From positions 310,001 through 374,000 of the forward strand of contig NZ_JAETZZ010000001.1 of NCBI RefSeq assembly GCF_022627325.1: a DNA stretch of 64,000 nt, written 5' to 3'. The position numbers and the translations under genes were made by a program. The notes under the pieces are model-generated. The model was given only the letters and a program-made list of their open reading frames with translations. It did no database searches and had not been told where the DNA came from. This DNA is from Pseudomonas putida (GTDB lineage Bacteria; Pseudomonadota; Gammaproteobacteria; Pseudomonadales; Pseudomonadaceae). Shown piece by piece: positions 18,711-28,376 of the stretch (its first letter is position 1; every line of letters begins with the position of its first letter).

Positions 18711-19346
18711 GTGTGGGAATTGGTCAAGTCCGGTGGTTGGATGATGCTGCCGATCATTCTGAGCTCCATCGCTGCCATGGCTATCGTCGTCGAGCGCCTG
18801 TGGACCCTGCGCGCCAGCCGCGTTACCCCGCCACACCTGCTGGGCCAGGTATGGATGTGGATCAAGGACAAGCAACTCACCAGTGACAAGCTCAAGGCCC
18901 TGCGCGCCGATTCGCCGCTGGGTGAGATCCTCGCTGCGGGCCTGGCCAACTCGCGCCATGGCCGCGAAATCATGAAAGAGTGCATCGAGGAGTCGGCCTC
19001 GCGGGTCATCCACGAACTGGAGCGCTACATCAGCACGCTCGGTACCATCGCCGCGATGGCCCCGCTGCTTGGCCTGCTCGGTACCGTACTGGGCATGATC
19101 GATATCTTCAGCGCCTTCATGGGGACGCAGATGACCGCCAATGCGGCCGTGCTGGCCAGTGGTATTTCCAAGGCGCTGGTCACTACGGCGGCTGGCCTGA
19201 TGGTCGGCATCCCGGCCGTGTTCTTCCACCGTTTCCTGCTGCGCCGCATCGACGAACTGGTGGTGGGCATGGAGCAGGAGGCAATCAAGCTGGTGGAGGT
19301 CATCCAGGGCGACCGTGAAGTCGAAGTGGCCGGAGGCAAGGCGTGA
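18711..19346 (+). CDS. exbB: MotA/TolQ/ExbB proton-channel family protein
   Basis: GTG at 18711 (VWELVKSGGWMMLP) is taken as start because CGAGGGGG lies upstream and the family begins here; the frame is open to 18672. The 211-aa product has three transmembrane helices with the ExbB/TolQ core TLGTIAAMAPLLGLLGTVLGMI and SKALVTTAAGLMVGIPAVFF. With the adjacent ExbD it should form a proton-motive-force motor. No TonB or TolA is encoded here, so its partner is unknown. The pair lies at the head of the lpxK-kdsB-murB envelope operon, a conserved pseudomonad arrangement. The gene overlaps exbD by four bases. Confidence 0.9.
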   Translation: MWELVKSGGWMMLPIILSSIAAMAIVVERLWTLRASRVTPPHLLGQVWMWIKDKQLTSDKLKALRADSPLGEILAAGLANSRHGREIMKECIEESASRVIHELERYISTLGTIAAMAPLLGLLGTVLGMIDIFSAFMGTQMTANAAVLASGISKALVTTAAGLMVGIPAVFFHRFLLRRIDELVVGMEQEAIKLVEVIQGDREVEVAGGKA

Positions 19347-19777
19347 AGTTCCGGCGCAATCGCCAGCGGGAGAACGTCGACATCAACCTGGCGTCGTTGA
19401 TCGACGTGGTGTTCGTCCTGCTGCTGTTCTTCGTGGTCACCACCACCTTCACCCGTGAGACCCAGCTGCGTGTGGAGCTGCCTGAGGCCGTCAGCGCCGA
19501 ACAGCCAGCCGCAGACCCGGAAAAGCTGGTGGAGGTCACCATCAGTGCCGATGGCGTGTATTCGGTGAACAACCACCTGTTGCCCAAGAGCGACCTGGCC
19601 ACCCTGACCGAGGCGATCCAGCGCGAGTCGGGCGGTGACAACACGCTGCCGCTGGCCATCAGCGCCGACGGCAAGACCCCGCACCAGGCCGTGATCACTG
19701 CGATGGATGCCGCCGGCAAGCTCGGTTTCAGCCACCTGCGCATGACCACCGTCGAGGCTGCCCAGGGGACACCTTGA
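19343..19777 (+). CDS. exbD: ExbD/TolR family biopolymer transport protein
   Basis: The 144-aa protein has the single N-terminal membrane helix [22 protein letters not shown] with the essential Asp at LIDVV and a periplasmic domain ending in [10 protein letters not shown]. It is the motor partner of the preceding ExbB, with an ATGA-type overlap. Its stop overlaps the lpxK start by one base (TGATG), so the three are translationally coupled. Confidence 0.92.
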   Translation: MKFRRNRQRENVDINLASLIDVVFVLLLFFVVTTTFTRETQLRVELPEAVSAEQPAADPEKLVEVTISADGVYSVNNHLLPKSDLATLTEAIQRESGGDNTLPLAISADGKTPHQAVITAMDAAGKLGFSHLRMTTVEAAQGTP

Positions 19778-20787
19778 TGGCGCTCGCCGACCGTCTGCTA
19801 GCCGCCTGGTACGCCGGGCATCCGGCCCTTGCCCTGCTGCGCCCGCTCGAGGCGCTTTACCGGCGGGTGGTGACGCGCAAGCGCGCGCGGTTTCTCAGTG
19901 GCGAAAGCGCCAGCTACCGCGCCCCGGTGCCGGTCATCGTAGTGGGCAACATCACCGTTGGCGGCACCGGCAAGACGCCGATGATCCTCTGGTTGATCGA
20001 GCACTGCCGGCGCCAGGGGCTGAGGGTGGGGGTGGTCAGCCGCGGCTACGGTGCAACACCGCCTCGGTTGCCCTGGCGTGTCGAAGCCTCGCAGCGTGCC
20101 GAGCAGGCCGGCGATGAGCCTTTGCTGATCGTTCAGCGCACGGGTGTGCCGCTGATGATCGACCCCGACCGCTCCCGCGCCGTGCAGGCATTGCTGGCCA
20201 GCGAGCCGTTGGACCTGATCCTGTGCGACGACGGTATGCAGCACTATCGCCTGGCGCGCGACCTGGAGCTGGTGCTGATCGATGCTGCGCGTGGCCTGGG
20301 CAATGGTCGCTGCCTGCCGGCCGGCCCCCTGCGCGAGCCTGCCGCGCGCCTGCAAGAGGCCGATGCGGTGCTGTTCAATGGCGCCACTGCCGACCGCCCG
20401 GAGGGCTTCGCTTTTCGTCTGCAACCCAGTGCGTTGGTCAACCTGCGCAGTGGAGAGCGCCGCGCGCTCGACTTCTTTCCTCCTGGCCAGCGCCTGCATG
20501 CGGTGGCCGGTATCGGCAACCCGCAACGTTTCTTCAACACCCTGCTGGGGCTAAACTGGCAGCCGGTGCCGCATCCGTTCGCCGACCACGCCCAGTTCAG
20601 CGCGCAAAACCTGGCTTTCAGCCCGTCGCTGCCATTGGTGATGACCGAGAAGGACGCGGTGAAGTGCCGGGCCTTCGCTGCCGATGACTGGTGGTACCTG
20701 GCCGTGGAGGCGCTGCCTACGCCGGCTTTCTGCGACTGGTTCGACAGCCAGCTGCAACGCTTGCTGCCAGGGCCGCGAACGCCCTGA
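19777..20787 (+). CDS. lpxK: Tetraacyldisaccharide 4'-kinase
   Basis: LpxK phosphorylates the 4' position of the lipid A disaccharide on the cytoplasmic face of the inner membrane. The 336-aa product has an N-terminal amphipathic membrane anchor ([16 protein letters not shown]), the P-loop [13 protein letters not shown] (residues ~48-60) and the DDGMQHYRL motif with catalytic Asp. ATG at 19777 is preferred over the TTG at 19774 because it forms TGATG with the exbD stop. In E. coli lpxK follows msbA; here msbA is absent and ExbBD takes that place, as in other pseudomonads. Confidence 0.93.
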   Translation: MALADRLLAAWYAGHPALALLRPLEALYRRVVTRKRARFLSGESASYRAPVPVIVVGNITVGGTGKTPMILWLIEHCRRQGLRVGVVSRGYGATPPRLPWRVEASQRAEQAGDEPLLIVQRTGVPLMIDPDRSRAVQALLASEPLDLILCDDGMQHYRLARDLELVLIDAARGLGNGRCLPAGPLREPAARLQEADAVLFNGATADRPEGFAFRLQPSALVNLRSGERRALDFFPPGQRLHAVAGIGNPQRFFNTLLGLNWQPVPHPFADHAQFSAQNLAFSPSLPLVMTEKDAVKCRAFAADDWWYLAVEALPTPAFCDWFDSQLQRLLPGPRTP

Positions 20788-20830
20788 GCCCCTTTTCAAT
20801 TTCCGGCCATCTGGCCTCAAGGAAGCTTCC

Positions 20831-21016
20831 ATGGACACCAAATTGCTCGACATCCTGGCCTGCCCGATCACCAAGGGGCCGCTCAAGCTCAGCGCTGACA
20901 AGACCGAGCTGATCAGCAAGGGCGCTGGCCTGGCCTACCCGATCCGCGATGGCATCCCGGTGATGCTGGAAAGCGAGGCGCGCACCCTGACCGACGACGA
21001 GCGTCTGGACAAATGA
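20831..21016 (+). CDS. ycaR: Trm112 family protein YcaR
   Basis: This 61-aa protein starts [18 protein letters not shown], the conserved opening of bacterial YcaR/Trm112-like proteins, of which one Cys remains. AAGGAAG precedes the ATG at 20831. Eukaryotic Trm112 activates methyltransferases; the bacterial role is unsettled. The stop overlaps the kdsB start (ATGA), and the lpxK-ycaR-kdsB order is conserved in gammaproteobacteria. Confidence 0.9.
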   Translation: MDTKLLDILACPITKGPLKLSADKTELISKGAGLAYPIRDGIPVMLESEARTLTDDERLDK

Positions 21017-21777
21017 GCCTGAACTTCACCGTGGTCATTCCCGCCCGGCTGCGCTCGACGCGCCTGCCGGGCAAGCCGTTGCTGCTGATCGCCGGCAAGC
21101 CGATGGTTCAGCACGTCTGGGAGCAGGCGCGCAAGAGCGGTGCCGGCCGTGTGGTCATCGCCACCGACGACGCCAGTATCGTCGAGGCCTGCCAGGCCTT
21201 TGGCGCTGAAGTACTGATGACCCGCGCCGACCATGAGTCGGGTACCGACCGCCTGGCTGAAGTGGCTGCGCAGCTTGGCCTGCCTGCCGACGCCATCGTG
21301 GTCAACGTCCAGGGGGATGAGCCGCTCATCCCGCCGGTGATCATCGACCAGGTCGCAGCCAACCTGGCGGCGCATCCGGAGGCAGGTATTGCCACCCTGG
21401 CCGAGCCGATCCATGACCCCGAAACCGTGTTCAACCCCAATGCGGTCAAGGTGGTCAGCGACAAGAACGGCCTGGCCTTGAGCTTCAGCCGTGCGCCGCT
21501 GCCGTGGGCACGTGACGTTTTCGCCAATGACCGCAACCAACTGCCGCAAGGTGTGCCTTACCGCCGCCATATCGGCATGTACGCCTACCGCGTCGGTTTC
21601 CTTCAGGACTTCGTCAGCTGGGGGCCGTGCTGGCTCGAGCAGACCGAGGCGCTCGAGCAGCTGCGTGCCCTCTGGCATGGCGTGCGTATCCACGTGGCCG
21701 ATGCCATCGAGGCGCCAGCAGTGGGTGTCGATACTGCACACGACCTCGAGCGCGTACGGCGCTTGCTGGAGGCCTGA
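21013..21777 (+). CDS. kdsB: CMP-KDO synthetase (3-deoxy-manno-octulosonate cytidylyltransferase)
   Basis: This 254-aa enzyme activates KDO with CTP for transfer to lipid A. The nucleotide-binding start [28 protein letters not shown], the metal-binding region [11 protein letters not shown] and RHIGMYAYR are all present. Length fits E. coli KdsB (248 aa). It overlaps ycaR by four bases and touches the phosphatase gene downstream (TGATG). Confidence 0.95.
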   Translation: MSLNFTVVIPARLRSTRLPGKPLLLIAGKPMVQHVWEQARKSGAGRVVIATDDASIVEACQAFGAEVLMTRADHESGTDRLAEVAAQLGLPADAIVVNVQGDEPLIPPVIIDQVAANLAAHPEAGIATLAEPIHDPETVFNPNAVKVVSDKNGLALSFSRAPLPWARDVFANDRNQLPQGVPYRRHIGMYAYRVGFLQDFVSWGPCWLEQTEALEQLRALWHGVRIHVADAIEAPAVGVDTAHDLERVRRLLEA

Positions 21778-22241
21778 TGCGCGTCCTGTTCGTTTGCCTG
21801 GGCAATATCTGCCGGTCGCCCACCGCCGAAGGTGTGCTGCGCCATCAGTTGCAGGCCGCGGGCCTGGCTGGGCAGGTGCAGGTGGCGTCCGCCGGGACCG
21901 GTGACTGGCACGTGGGCAAGGGGCCTGACCGCCGCACCTGCAAGGCCGCACTGGCGCGGGGCTATGACCTGTCGCAACAGCGTGCCCAGCAGGTCAAGGC
22001 TGAGCACTTTGCCGAGTACGACCTGATTCTGGCCATGGACGAAAGCAACCTGCGCCACCTGCGCGCCATGCGTGCCCCCAATGCGATTGGCGAGCTTGAC
22101 CTGTTCCTGCGCCGCTATGGGGCGGCTGTGGATGAAGTGCCGGACCCTTACTACGGCGGCGCAGAGGGGTTCGAGCAGGTGCTGGACCTGATCGAGGCGG
22201 CCTGCCGTGAGCTGGTTGTCGAAATCAAGGGGCGGTTATGA
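21777..22241 (+). CDS. Low-molecular-weight protein-tyrosine phosphatase
   Basis: The ATG at 21777 overlaps the kdsB stop by one base; the longer frame back to 21627 lies wholly within kdsB. The 154-aa protein has the active-site loop VCLGNICRSPTAEG (CX5RS) and the acid-loop DPYYGG near the C-terminus, with DE upstream. Such phosphatases often pair with bacterial tyrosine kinases of exopolysaccharide systems, but no kinase is nearby. The gene overlaps murB by four bases. Confidence 0.93.
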   Translation: MRVLFVCLGNICRSPTAEGVLRHQLQAAGLAGQVQVASAGTGDWHVGKGPDRRTCKAALARGYDLSQQRAQQVKAEHFAEYDLILAMDESNLRHLRAMRAPNAIGELDLFLRRYGAAVDEVPDPYYGGAEGFEQVLDLIEAACRELVVEIKGRL

Positions 22242-23257
22242 CGGCGCACTGGCAGGAGCAGGTTTCGCTCAAGCCTTACAACACCTTCGGCATCGATGTG
22301 AAAGCCCGGTACTTCGCCCAGGTACAGAGCGACGACGAGGTGCGCGAGGCCCTGGCGCAAGCGCGCCAGCGAGGGCTTGCGGTGATGGTGATCGGCGGCG
22401 GCAGCAACCTGCTGCTGACCCGTGATGTCGACGCGCTGGTACTGCACATGGCCAGTCGTGGCCGCCACGTCCTCGGCGATGATGCAGGGCGTGTGCTGGT
22501 CGAGGCCGAGGCGGGCGAGCCGTGGCACCCGTTCGTGCAATGGTCGTTGCAGCAAGGCTTTTGTGGCCTTGAAAACCTCAGCCTTATCCCGGGCACGGTA
22601 GGGGCTGCGCCGATGCAGAATGTGGGCGCCTACGGCGTGGAAATCAAGGATGTGTTCGCCGGGTTGACGGCACTGGACCGGCACACAGGCGAGCTGCGTG
22701 ACTTCGGGCTTGAGGAATGTGCTTTTGGTTACCGCGACAGCCTGTTCAAGCGTAACCCTGGGCGGTGGTTGATCCTGCGGGTGCGCTTTGCCTTGAGCCA
22801 TCGGCTGCAGGCCCATCTGGATTACGGCCCGGTACGGCAGCGCCTGGCCGAGCAGGGCGTGCAGGCGCCGACGGCGCAGGCCATCAGCGACGCTATTTGC
22901 AGCATTCGCCGCGAGAAACTGCCCGATCCGGCTGAGCTGGGCAATGCCGGCAGTTTTTTCAAGAACCCGGTGGTTGCCGTCGAACAGCTGGCGCGGATCC
23001 GCGCTGAGTTTCCAGGTGTGGTGGCTTATCCCCAGGCTGACGGGCAGGTCAAGCTGGCGGCAGGCTGGTTGATCGAGCAGGCCGGCTGGAAGGGGTATCG
23101 AGATGGCGATGCCGGTGTGCACCGTTTGCAGTCGCTGGTGCTGGTCAATTATGGCCAGGCAAGCGGAGCGCAGTTGCATGGCCTGGCGCAACGCATTCAG
23201 GCGGATATCCTGGCGCGGTTCGGGGTTGCGCTGGAAATGGAGCCCAACCTGTACTGA
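22238..23257 (+). CDS. murB: UDP-N-acetylenolpyruvoylglucosamine reductase
   Basis: MurB reduces UDP-GlcNAc-enolpyruvate to UDP-MurNAc with FAD and NADPH in peptidoglycan synthesis. The 339-aa type I enzyme shows NTFGIDVKA, the FAD-binding VIGGGSNLLL, IPGTVGAAPMQNVGAYG, the catalytic Ser-type motif GNAGSFFKNPVV and a conserved Glu-bearing C-terminus (ALEMEPNLY). It is the last gene of the exbB-to-murB operon and is followed by a strong bidirectional terminator. Confidence 0.95.
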   Translation: MTAHWQEQVSLKPYNTFGIDVKARYFAQVQSDDEVREALAQARQRGLAVMVIGGGSNLLLTRDVDALVLHMASRGRHVLGDDAGRVLVEAEAGEPWHPFVQWSLQQGFCGLENLSLIPGTVGAAPMQNVGAYGVEIKDVFAGLTALDRHTGELRDFGLEECAFGYRDSLFKRNPGRWLILRVRFALSHRLQAHLDYGPVRQRLAEQGVQAPTAQAISDAICSIRREKLPDPAELGNAGSFFKNPVVAVEQLARIRAEFPGVVAYPQADGQVKLAAGWLIEQAGWKGYRDGDAGVHRLQSLVLVNYGQASGAQLHGLAQRIQADILARFGVALEMEPNLY

Positions 23258-23286
23258 GCCCGGTGCAGGCACCCCAAGCGGCCAAG

Positions 23287-23322
23287 AAAAAGCCCCGCCA
23301 GTTCACACTGGCGGGGCTTTTT
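23287..23322. terminator. Bidirectional rho-independent terminator between murB and rne
   Basis: A perfect 15-bp inverted repeat, AAAAAGCCCCGCCAG / CTGGCGGGGCTTTTT, has a six-base loop TTCACA. A T-run follows the stem on both strands, so it can end murB transcripts on the plus strand and rne transcripts on the minus strand. Confidence 0.9.
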
Positions 23323-23338
23323 CATTCAGCCGTGGCTA

Positions 23339-26300
23339 TCAACCGTGATGAGGTTTGTGCTCATCGGCGGTTTCCAGCGCTGGCGTACCTGCAGCGGCCG
23401 CTTCCTGTGCAGCCTTGGCAGCCGCTTCGGCCTCGCGCTTGCGACGACGCACTTCACGTGGGTCGTTAGGGGCGCGGCCGTTAGGCAGCATCACGGTGGC
23501 CGCTTCGGGCACTGCCGGGGTTTCCACCGGTGCAGGCTCGGCCACCACAGGCGCTGCTTCGACTACGGTTGCTGCCGGCTCGACAGCCACTTCTGGCTGG
23601 GTTTGGGCGACAACAGCAGGCAGCTCGGCAGCCGGCGCTTGTTCAACGGCGACTTGGGCCTTTTCGGCTTCACCCGCTTCGATCACGGGAGCTTCGACAG
23701 GTGCCTCTACAGGCGCCTCGGCAACCACTACCGGTTCGGCCGCAGGCGCTTGTTCGACTACCGGCTCAGGGGCAACTTCAACCACAGGCGCGGCGTTGGC
23801 TTCGACTGTAACGACCGGCTCGCTGAGCGGCTGCTCGACCACCGGTGCAATGGCGATCTCCTCGGCCTTGGCGACGGCTTCGACCTGCTCGGCCGGCTGA
23901 GCCGCTTCGCTGTTGTCGGTGGCCGCAGTTTCGGCGCTGGCGCGTTCAGCCTGCTGGTTGGCTTGCGCTTCGGCGCCAGCACTGATGTTGCTGCTGGCGA
24001 CAGCGGCGGTGACGGCCAGGCCGGCAGCCAGTTCGGCACCCAGCTCGGTGGCCTGGTGCTGTTGTGGTTGCTCGTCGCTGCCTTCTTCATCGCTGCCTTC
24101 GATCAGCTCGCCATTGGCATTGCGCTGACGTTCACGACGGTTGCTGCGGCGACGCTGGCCGCGGGAGCGGCGGCGCGGACGCTCGTCATCGGAGCCTTCC
24201 TGCTCGTCCTGTTGCAGCTCTTCGTTCGGCAGTTGCTCATCGGCGAGCTCTGCAGCCTTCTCGGCAGCCTGCTCGGCTTCACGGGGCTGGCGCTCTTCGC
24301 GTGGAGGGCGTGGCTGACGTTCTTCACGCGGTGCACGCTCTTCACGCGGTGCACGTTCTTCACGTGGTGCACGCTCTTCACGCGGTGCACGTTCTTCACG
24401 TGGAGCGCGCTCTTCACGAGGGGCACGTTCTTCACGAGGGGCACGTTCTTCACGCGGTGCACGTTCTTCGCGAGGCGCACGCTCTTCACGTGGAGCGCGT
24501 TCTTCGCGCGGTGCACGCTCTTCACGTGGCTGGCGTTCTTCACGAGCGGCCGGTGTTGCATCCAGCGGCTCACGCAGTTCGCGTACGCGCTCTTCGCGGT
24601 TGCCGCGGCGGTCTTCGCGTGGCTGACGAGGGGCGCGTTCTTCGCGCGGTGCACGCTCTTCACGCGGTGCACGTTCTTCCCGCGGTGCGCGCTCCTCACG
24701 TGGTTGGCGCTCTTCACGCGGGGCACGCTCGGCGCGCTCTTCACGCGGTTTGCGCTCTTCGTCACGCCGGCCGTTGCGGTTGCGGCTCTGCTGGCGGCCG
24801 TTGCGACGCTCCTCGTTACGCTGAGTGCGCTCGGGGGCAGGCTTCTCGGTGGTGACCACCGGGGTGGCGGCAGGCTCTTCCTTGCCGGCGAACAGGCTGA
24901 CCAGCGACTTCACCAGGCCTTTGAACAGGCTTGGCTCCGGTACGCTGGCTGCCGCGGCGGCCGGTGCGGCAGGCTGCTGCTCTTCGACAGTGCTCGGTAC
25001 CGGCGCGTTGGCGCGCGCCGGTGCGGTCTTGACCGCTGCTTCCTGACGCACCAGGGTGCGCGTGGCGGTCGGCTGCGGTGCTTCTTCGGTTTCGGAGGCC
25101 GCGATTTCGTAGCTGGACTGGTTGTTCAGCACTTCCGGGTTGTCGTCGCGCAGGCGCTGGACTTCGAAGTGCGGGGTTTCCAGGTGGTCGTTCGGCAGAA
25201 TGATGATGCGGGCACGGGTACGCAGTTCGATCTTGGTGATCGAGTTGCGCTTCTCGTTGAGCAGGAACGCGGCGACCGGGATCGGTACCTGGGCGCGTAC
25301 TTCGGCAGTACGGTCCTTCAGGGCTTCTTCCTCGATCAGGCGCAGGATGGCCAGGGACAGCGATTCGACATCGCGGATGATGCCGGTGCCGGAGCAGCGC
25401 GGGCAGACGATGCCGCTGCTTTCGCCCAGCGACGGGCGCAGGCGCTGACGGGACATTTCCAGCAGGCCGAAGCGCGAGATGCGGCCGACCTGCACGCGAG
25501 CGCGGTCAGCCTCGAGGGCTTCGCGTACACGTTCTTCGACGGCGCGCTGGTTTTTCGCCGGCGTCATGTCGATGAAGTCGATCACGATCAGGCCGCCGAT
25601 GTCGCGCAGGCGCAGCTGGCGGGCGATTTCTTCGGCCGCTTCCAGGTTGGTCTGCAGCGCGGTTTCCTCGATGTCGCTGCCCTTGGTGGCGCGCGCCGAG
25701 TTGATGTCGATGGAAACCAGTGCCTCGGTCGGGTCGATCACGATCGAGCCGCCAGAGGGCAGGTCGACGACGCGCTGGAAGGCGGTCTCGATCTGGCTTT
25801 CGATCTGGAAGCGGTTGAACAGCGGCACGCTGTCTTCGTACAGCTTGACCTTGCTGGCGTACTGCGGCATCACCTGGCGGATGAAGGTCAGGGCTTCTTC
25901 CTGGGCATCGATGCTGTCGATCAGCACTTCGCCGATGTCCTGGCGCAGGTAGTCGCGGATGGCGCGGATGATGACGTTGCTTTCCTGGTAGATCAGGAAC
26001 GGTGCAGCGCGGTCCAGCGAGGCTTCCTTGATGGCGGTCCACAGCTGCAGCAGGTAGTCGAGGTCCCACTGCATTTCTTCGCTGCTGCGGCCAAGGCCCG
26101 CGGTGCGCACGATCAGGCCCATGTCGCCTGGCACGGTCAGGCCGTTGAGGGCTTCACGCAGTTCGTTGCGCTCTTCGCCTTCGATGCGGCGGGAGATGCC
26201 GCCGGCACGGGGGTTGTTGGGCATCAGGACCAGGTAGCGGCCTGCCAGGCTGATGAAGGTGGTCAGGGCGGCGCCTTTGTTGCCGCGCTCTTCCTTCTCG

Positions 26301-26605
26301 ACCTGGACGATGACTTCCTGGCCTTCGCTCAGGACGTCCTTGATGTTGACGCGGCCTTCAGGGGCTTTCTTGAAGTACTCGCGGGAGATTTCCTTCAGCG
26401 GCAGGAAGCCGTGACGTTCGGAGCCGAAGTCGACGAAGGCGGCTTCGAGGCTGGGCTCGATCCGGGTGATCTTGCCTTTGTAGATGTTGGCCTTTTTCTG
26501 CTCACGCGCACCGGACTCGATGTCCAGGTCGTAGAGACGTTGGCCGTCCACCAGGGCTACACGCAACTCTTCGGGTTGAGTTGCGTTAATCAGCATTCTT
26601 TTCAT
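23339..26605 (-). CDS. rne: Ribonuclease E
   Basis: The endonuclease of mRNA decay and rRNA/tRNA processing. The ATG at 26605 gives [20 protein letters not shown], identical in register to E. coli RNase E; a longer frame to 26653 is not used. The 1088-aa protein has an S1 RNA-binding domain (~35-120) and an RNase H/DNase I-like catalytic part with [13 protein letters not shown] and [10 protein letters not shown] supplying the two metal-binding Asp residues. The Zn-link CPRCSG is near residue 404. The C-terminal half (~500-1088) is the disordered scaffold: Arg/Glu-rich arrays of APREER, acidic and [14 protein letters not shown] basic patches, then an Ala/Glu/Pro/Val-rich stretch. A leader of up to 800 bp upstream suggests feedback control of its own mRNA. 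Confidence 0.96.
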   Translation of the reverse strand: MKRMLINATQPEELRVALVDGQRLYDLDIESGAREQKKANIYKGKITRIEPSLEAAFVDFGSERHGFLPLKEISREYFKKAPEGRVNIKDVLSEGQEVIVQVEKEERGNKGAALTTFISLAGRYLVLMPNNPRAGGISRRIEGEERNELREALNGLTVPGDMGLIVRTAGLGRSSEEMQWDLDYLLQLWTAIKEASLDRAAPFLIYQESNVIIRAIRDYLRQDIGEVLIDSIDAQEEALTFIRQVMPQYASKVKLYEDSVPLFNRFQIESQIETAFQRVVDLPSGGSIVIDPTEALVSIDINSARATKGSDIEETALQTNLEAAEEIARQLRLRDIGGLIVIDFIDMTPAKNQRAVEERVREALEADRARVQVGRISRFGLLEMSRQRLRPSLGESSGIVCPRCSGTGIIRDVESLSLAILRLIEEEALKDRTAEVRAQVPIPVAAFLLNEKRNSITKIELRTRARIIILPNDHLETPHFEVQRLRDDNPEVLNNQSSYEIAASETEEAPQPTATRTLVRQEAAVKTAPARANAPVPSTVEEQQPAAPAAAAASVPEPSLFKGLVKSLVSLFAGKEEPAATPVVTTEKPAPERTQRNEERRNGRQQSRNRNGRRDEERKPREERAERAPREERQPREERAPREERAPREERAPREERAPRQPREDRRGNREERVRELREPLDATPAAREERQPREERAPREERAPREERAPREERAPREERAPREERAPREERAPREERAPREERAPREERAPREERAPREERQPRPPREERQPREAEQAAEKAAELADEQLPNEELQQDEQEGSDDERPRRRSRGQRRRSNRRERQRNANGELIEGSDEEGSDEQPQQHQATELGAELAAGLAVTAAVASSNISAGAEAQANQQAERASAETAATDNSEAAQPAEQVEAVAKAEEIAIAPVVEQPLSEPVVTVEANAAPVVEVAPEPVVEQAPAAEPVVVAEAPVEAPVEAPVIEAGEAEKAQVAVEQAPAAELPAVVAQTQPEVAVEPAATVVEAAPVVAEPAPVETPAVPEAATVMLPNGRAPNDPREVRRRKREAEAAAKAAQEAAAAGTPALETADEHKPHHG
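24317..24532 (-). repeat. 18-bp tandem repeat in rne encoding APREER
   Basis: Twelve head-to-tail 18-bp units (ACGCTCTTCACGCGGTGC on the plus strand, with third-position variants) encode eleven copies of APREER and one QPREER in the RNase E scaffold. Units differ mostly at synonymous positions, which implies selection on the hexapeptide. Confidence 0.9.
24635..24724 (-). repeat. Second, shorter [12 protein letters not shown] array in rne
   Basis: Five further 18-bp units of the same family encode four APREER and one QPREER, separated from the main array by about 100 bp of diverged RERE-rich sequence ([20 protein letters not shown]). Confidence 0.85.
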
Positions 26606-27416
26606 GTTGTACCGTCGGTTTCCGGGCTGCCGGAAACGGCGTTCGGCACACACGACTTCTCATGGTCGGTGCCAAGGTGCGCAAAGGGTGGCCGGGCCAC
26701 CCCCGTGTCGAGCAACGTTCGGCACCAGCCGGTTTCCCAGCCTGCCGTTGTCGCGACGACGCGTCCTGTTTGCTGCGGTGCCAAGAGGCCCCTGCGGTAT
26801 CTGCAGAGATATCCGAATCGATATCCGAATCAACCCAGCAGGCCTCGTGCACTCAGTCAGGAGGAGGAATCAACCGTCAGCCGTGGACGCCCATGGGGCA
26901 TCTGTTCAGGACCTTATCCGCTCGCCGGCCATGCATTGGGCCGGTGGCCGGACGCGGTGCTACACGGTCCGAGGGCTGTGCATCTCCACCCTGCACGTAT
27001 CCCTGATAATTCGGGTGCTGCCGCGCGCTGAATCCGCAACGGGTTGCATTTTTCGCCAGCGCTATTTCCGCGCTGACGCCATTCATGTCCAAGGCAGGTA
27101 TTTCCGAAGCATTCGCCGTGCGTTGCGTGCAAGCGTCGGGGCGGGCAGAGGTGCAGCGAAAAGAAGCGGGTAAGCAGGTGAAACACCGCACTTGTCGTTT
27201 TTTTTCGGTCTTCTCTACACAGCGCTGGTGGCGATTCCAGGCAATTCGGTAAACTGGCGAAAACCCCGTAGGACGGCCTCGCGTCCTGCAGAATTGCGTT
27301 GGTCAGGGACCGGCTAAGGGCCTGGTGCCGCTGGCCTACCGCTTTTGGCGGCGTTCGCGACTATAGCAGTAATGATTAAGTGCTTCAATTCCATAAAAAA
27401 TTGTTATGATCCCTCG
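26606..27416. promoter_or_regulatory. rne 5' leader / rne-rluC divergent intergenic region, no gene
   Basis: No credible gene lies here. On the minus strand just before rne are a perfect hairpin GTTTCCGG-GCTG-CCGGAAAC (26618-26637), almost abutting the start codon, and GGGTGG/CCACCC (26686-26702). The direct repeat GATATCCGAATC x2 is near 26809-26832. A hairpin AGGACG/CGTCCT is at about 27271-27288. Pseudomonads have a described structured RNA ('rne-II motif') in the leader of rne that is thought to mediate autoregulation; this leader is a likely example, though I could not fold it. Confidence 0.6.
27402..27410 (+). promoter_or_regulatory. Extended -10 promoter directly before rluC
   Basis: TGTTATGAT is a TGn-TATGAT extended -10 box whose expected start point (~27416-27418) coincides with the rluC ATG at 27417. 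No good -35 box is visible and no Shine-Dalgarno sequence precedes the ATG. Confidence 0.5.
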
Positions 27417-28373
27417 ATGACGACCAATACCCCTCCGACTTCCGGCGTTCAGCTGATCGAAGTCGCGCCGGAGCTTGCCGGCCAACGTATCGACAATTTC
27501 CTCATCACCGCGCTCAAGGGCGTGCCCAGGACGCTGGTCTACCGCATCCTGCGCAAAGGCGAGGTCCGGGTCAACAAGGGCCGTGTCAAGCCTGAGTACA
27601 AGATCCAGGCCGGTGACATCGTCCGTGTACCGCCCGTGCGCCTGCCTGAGCGTGACGAGCCGGCCCCGGTTGCCCAGGGCCTGCTGCAGCGCCTGGAAGC
27701 CGCCATCGTCTACGAAGACAAGGCGCTGATCGTGATGAACAAGCCGGCCGGTATCGCCGTGCATGGGGGCAGTGGCCTGAGCTTTGGGGTGATCGAGGCG
27801 CTGCGCCAGCTGCGTCCGGATGCCAAGGAGCTGGAGCTTGTGCACCGCCTGGACCGCGACACCTCTGGCCTGCTGATGATCGCCAAGAAGCGCAGCATGC
27901 TGCGCCACCTGCATGCCGCATTGCGCGGTGATGGGGTCGACAAGCGCTACATGGCGCTGGTGCGTGGCCACTGGCCTACCTCGAAGAAGCAGGTCAATGC
28001 CCCGTTGCTCAAGAGCAACCTGCGTTCGGGCGAGCGTATGGTCGAGGTGAACGACGAGGGCAAAGAGGCGCTCACCCTGTTCCGTGTGCTTCGCCGTTTC
28101 GGCGAGTTCGCCACCATTGTCGAGGCTCGCCCTATCACCGGGCGTACCCATCAGATTCGCGTGCATACGCTGCACGCCGGCCACATGATCGCCGGTGACA
28201 GCAAGTATGGCGACGAGGACTTCAGCCGCGAGATTCGTGACCTGGGCGGCAAGCGCCTGTTCCTGCATGCCTATGCCCTCACCGTGCCGCTGCCTGATGG
28301 TGGCGAGCTCAAGCTCGAGGCGCCGGTGGACGAAGTCTGGGCGAAAACCGTGGAGCGTCTGGGGGCGTCCTGA
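27417..28373 (+). CDS. rluC: 23S rRNA pseudouridine synthase RluC
   Basis: RluC modifies U955, U2504 and U2580 of 23S rRNA in E. coli. The 318-aa protein has an N-terminal S4 domain (~20-80, [30 protein letters not shown]) and the RluA-family catalytic domain with [11 protein letters not shown] bearing the catalytic Asp, and RTHQIRVH. The start [13 protein letters not shown] matches the family; the frame is open back to 27345 but without a ribosome site. It is divergent from rne, a conserved arrangement, and probably co-transcribed with the phosphatase gene four bases downstream. Confidence 0.93.
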   Translation: MTTNTPPTSGVQLIEVAPELAGQRIDNFLITALKGVPRTLVYRILRKGEVRVNKGRVKPEYKIQAGDIVRVPPVRLPERDEPAPVAQGLLQRLEAAIVYEDKALIVMNKPAGIAVHGGSGLSFGVIEALRQLRPDAKELELVHRLDRDTSGLLMIAKKRSMLRHLHAALRGDGVDKRYMALVRGHWPTSKKQVNAPLLKSNLRSGERMVEVNDEGKEALTLFRVLRRFGEFATIVEARPITGRTHQIRVHTLHAGHMIAGDSKYGDEDFSREIRDLGGKRLFLHAYALTVPLPDGGELKLEAPVDEVWAKTVERLGAS

Positions 28374-28376
28374 TTC

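Noticed and set aside
24300..24760. The rne repeat region as a CRISPR array
   Set aside because: Units are 18 bp, contiguous, in frame and without spacers; it is a coding tandem repeat.
23345..27031. A 1228-codon open frame on the plus strand, antisense to rne
   Set aside because: Its frame stays open because the high-GC codon use and the APREER repeats of rne avoid stops on the opposite strand. The product is repetitive (Cys/Thr/Phe-rich), has no domain, and rne is unmistakable on the other strand.
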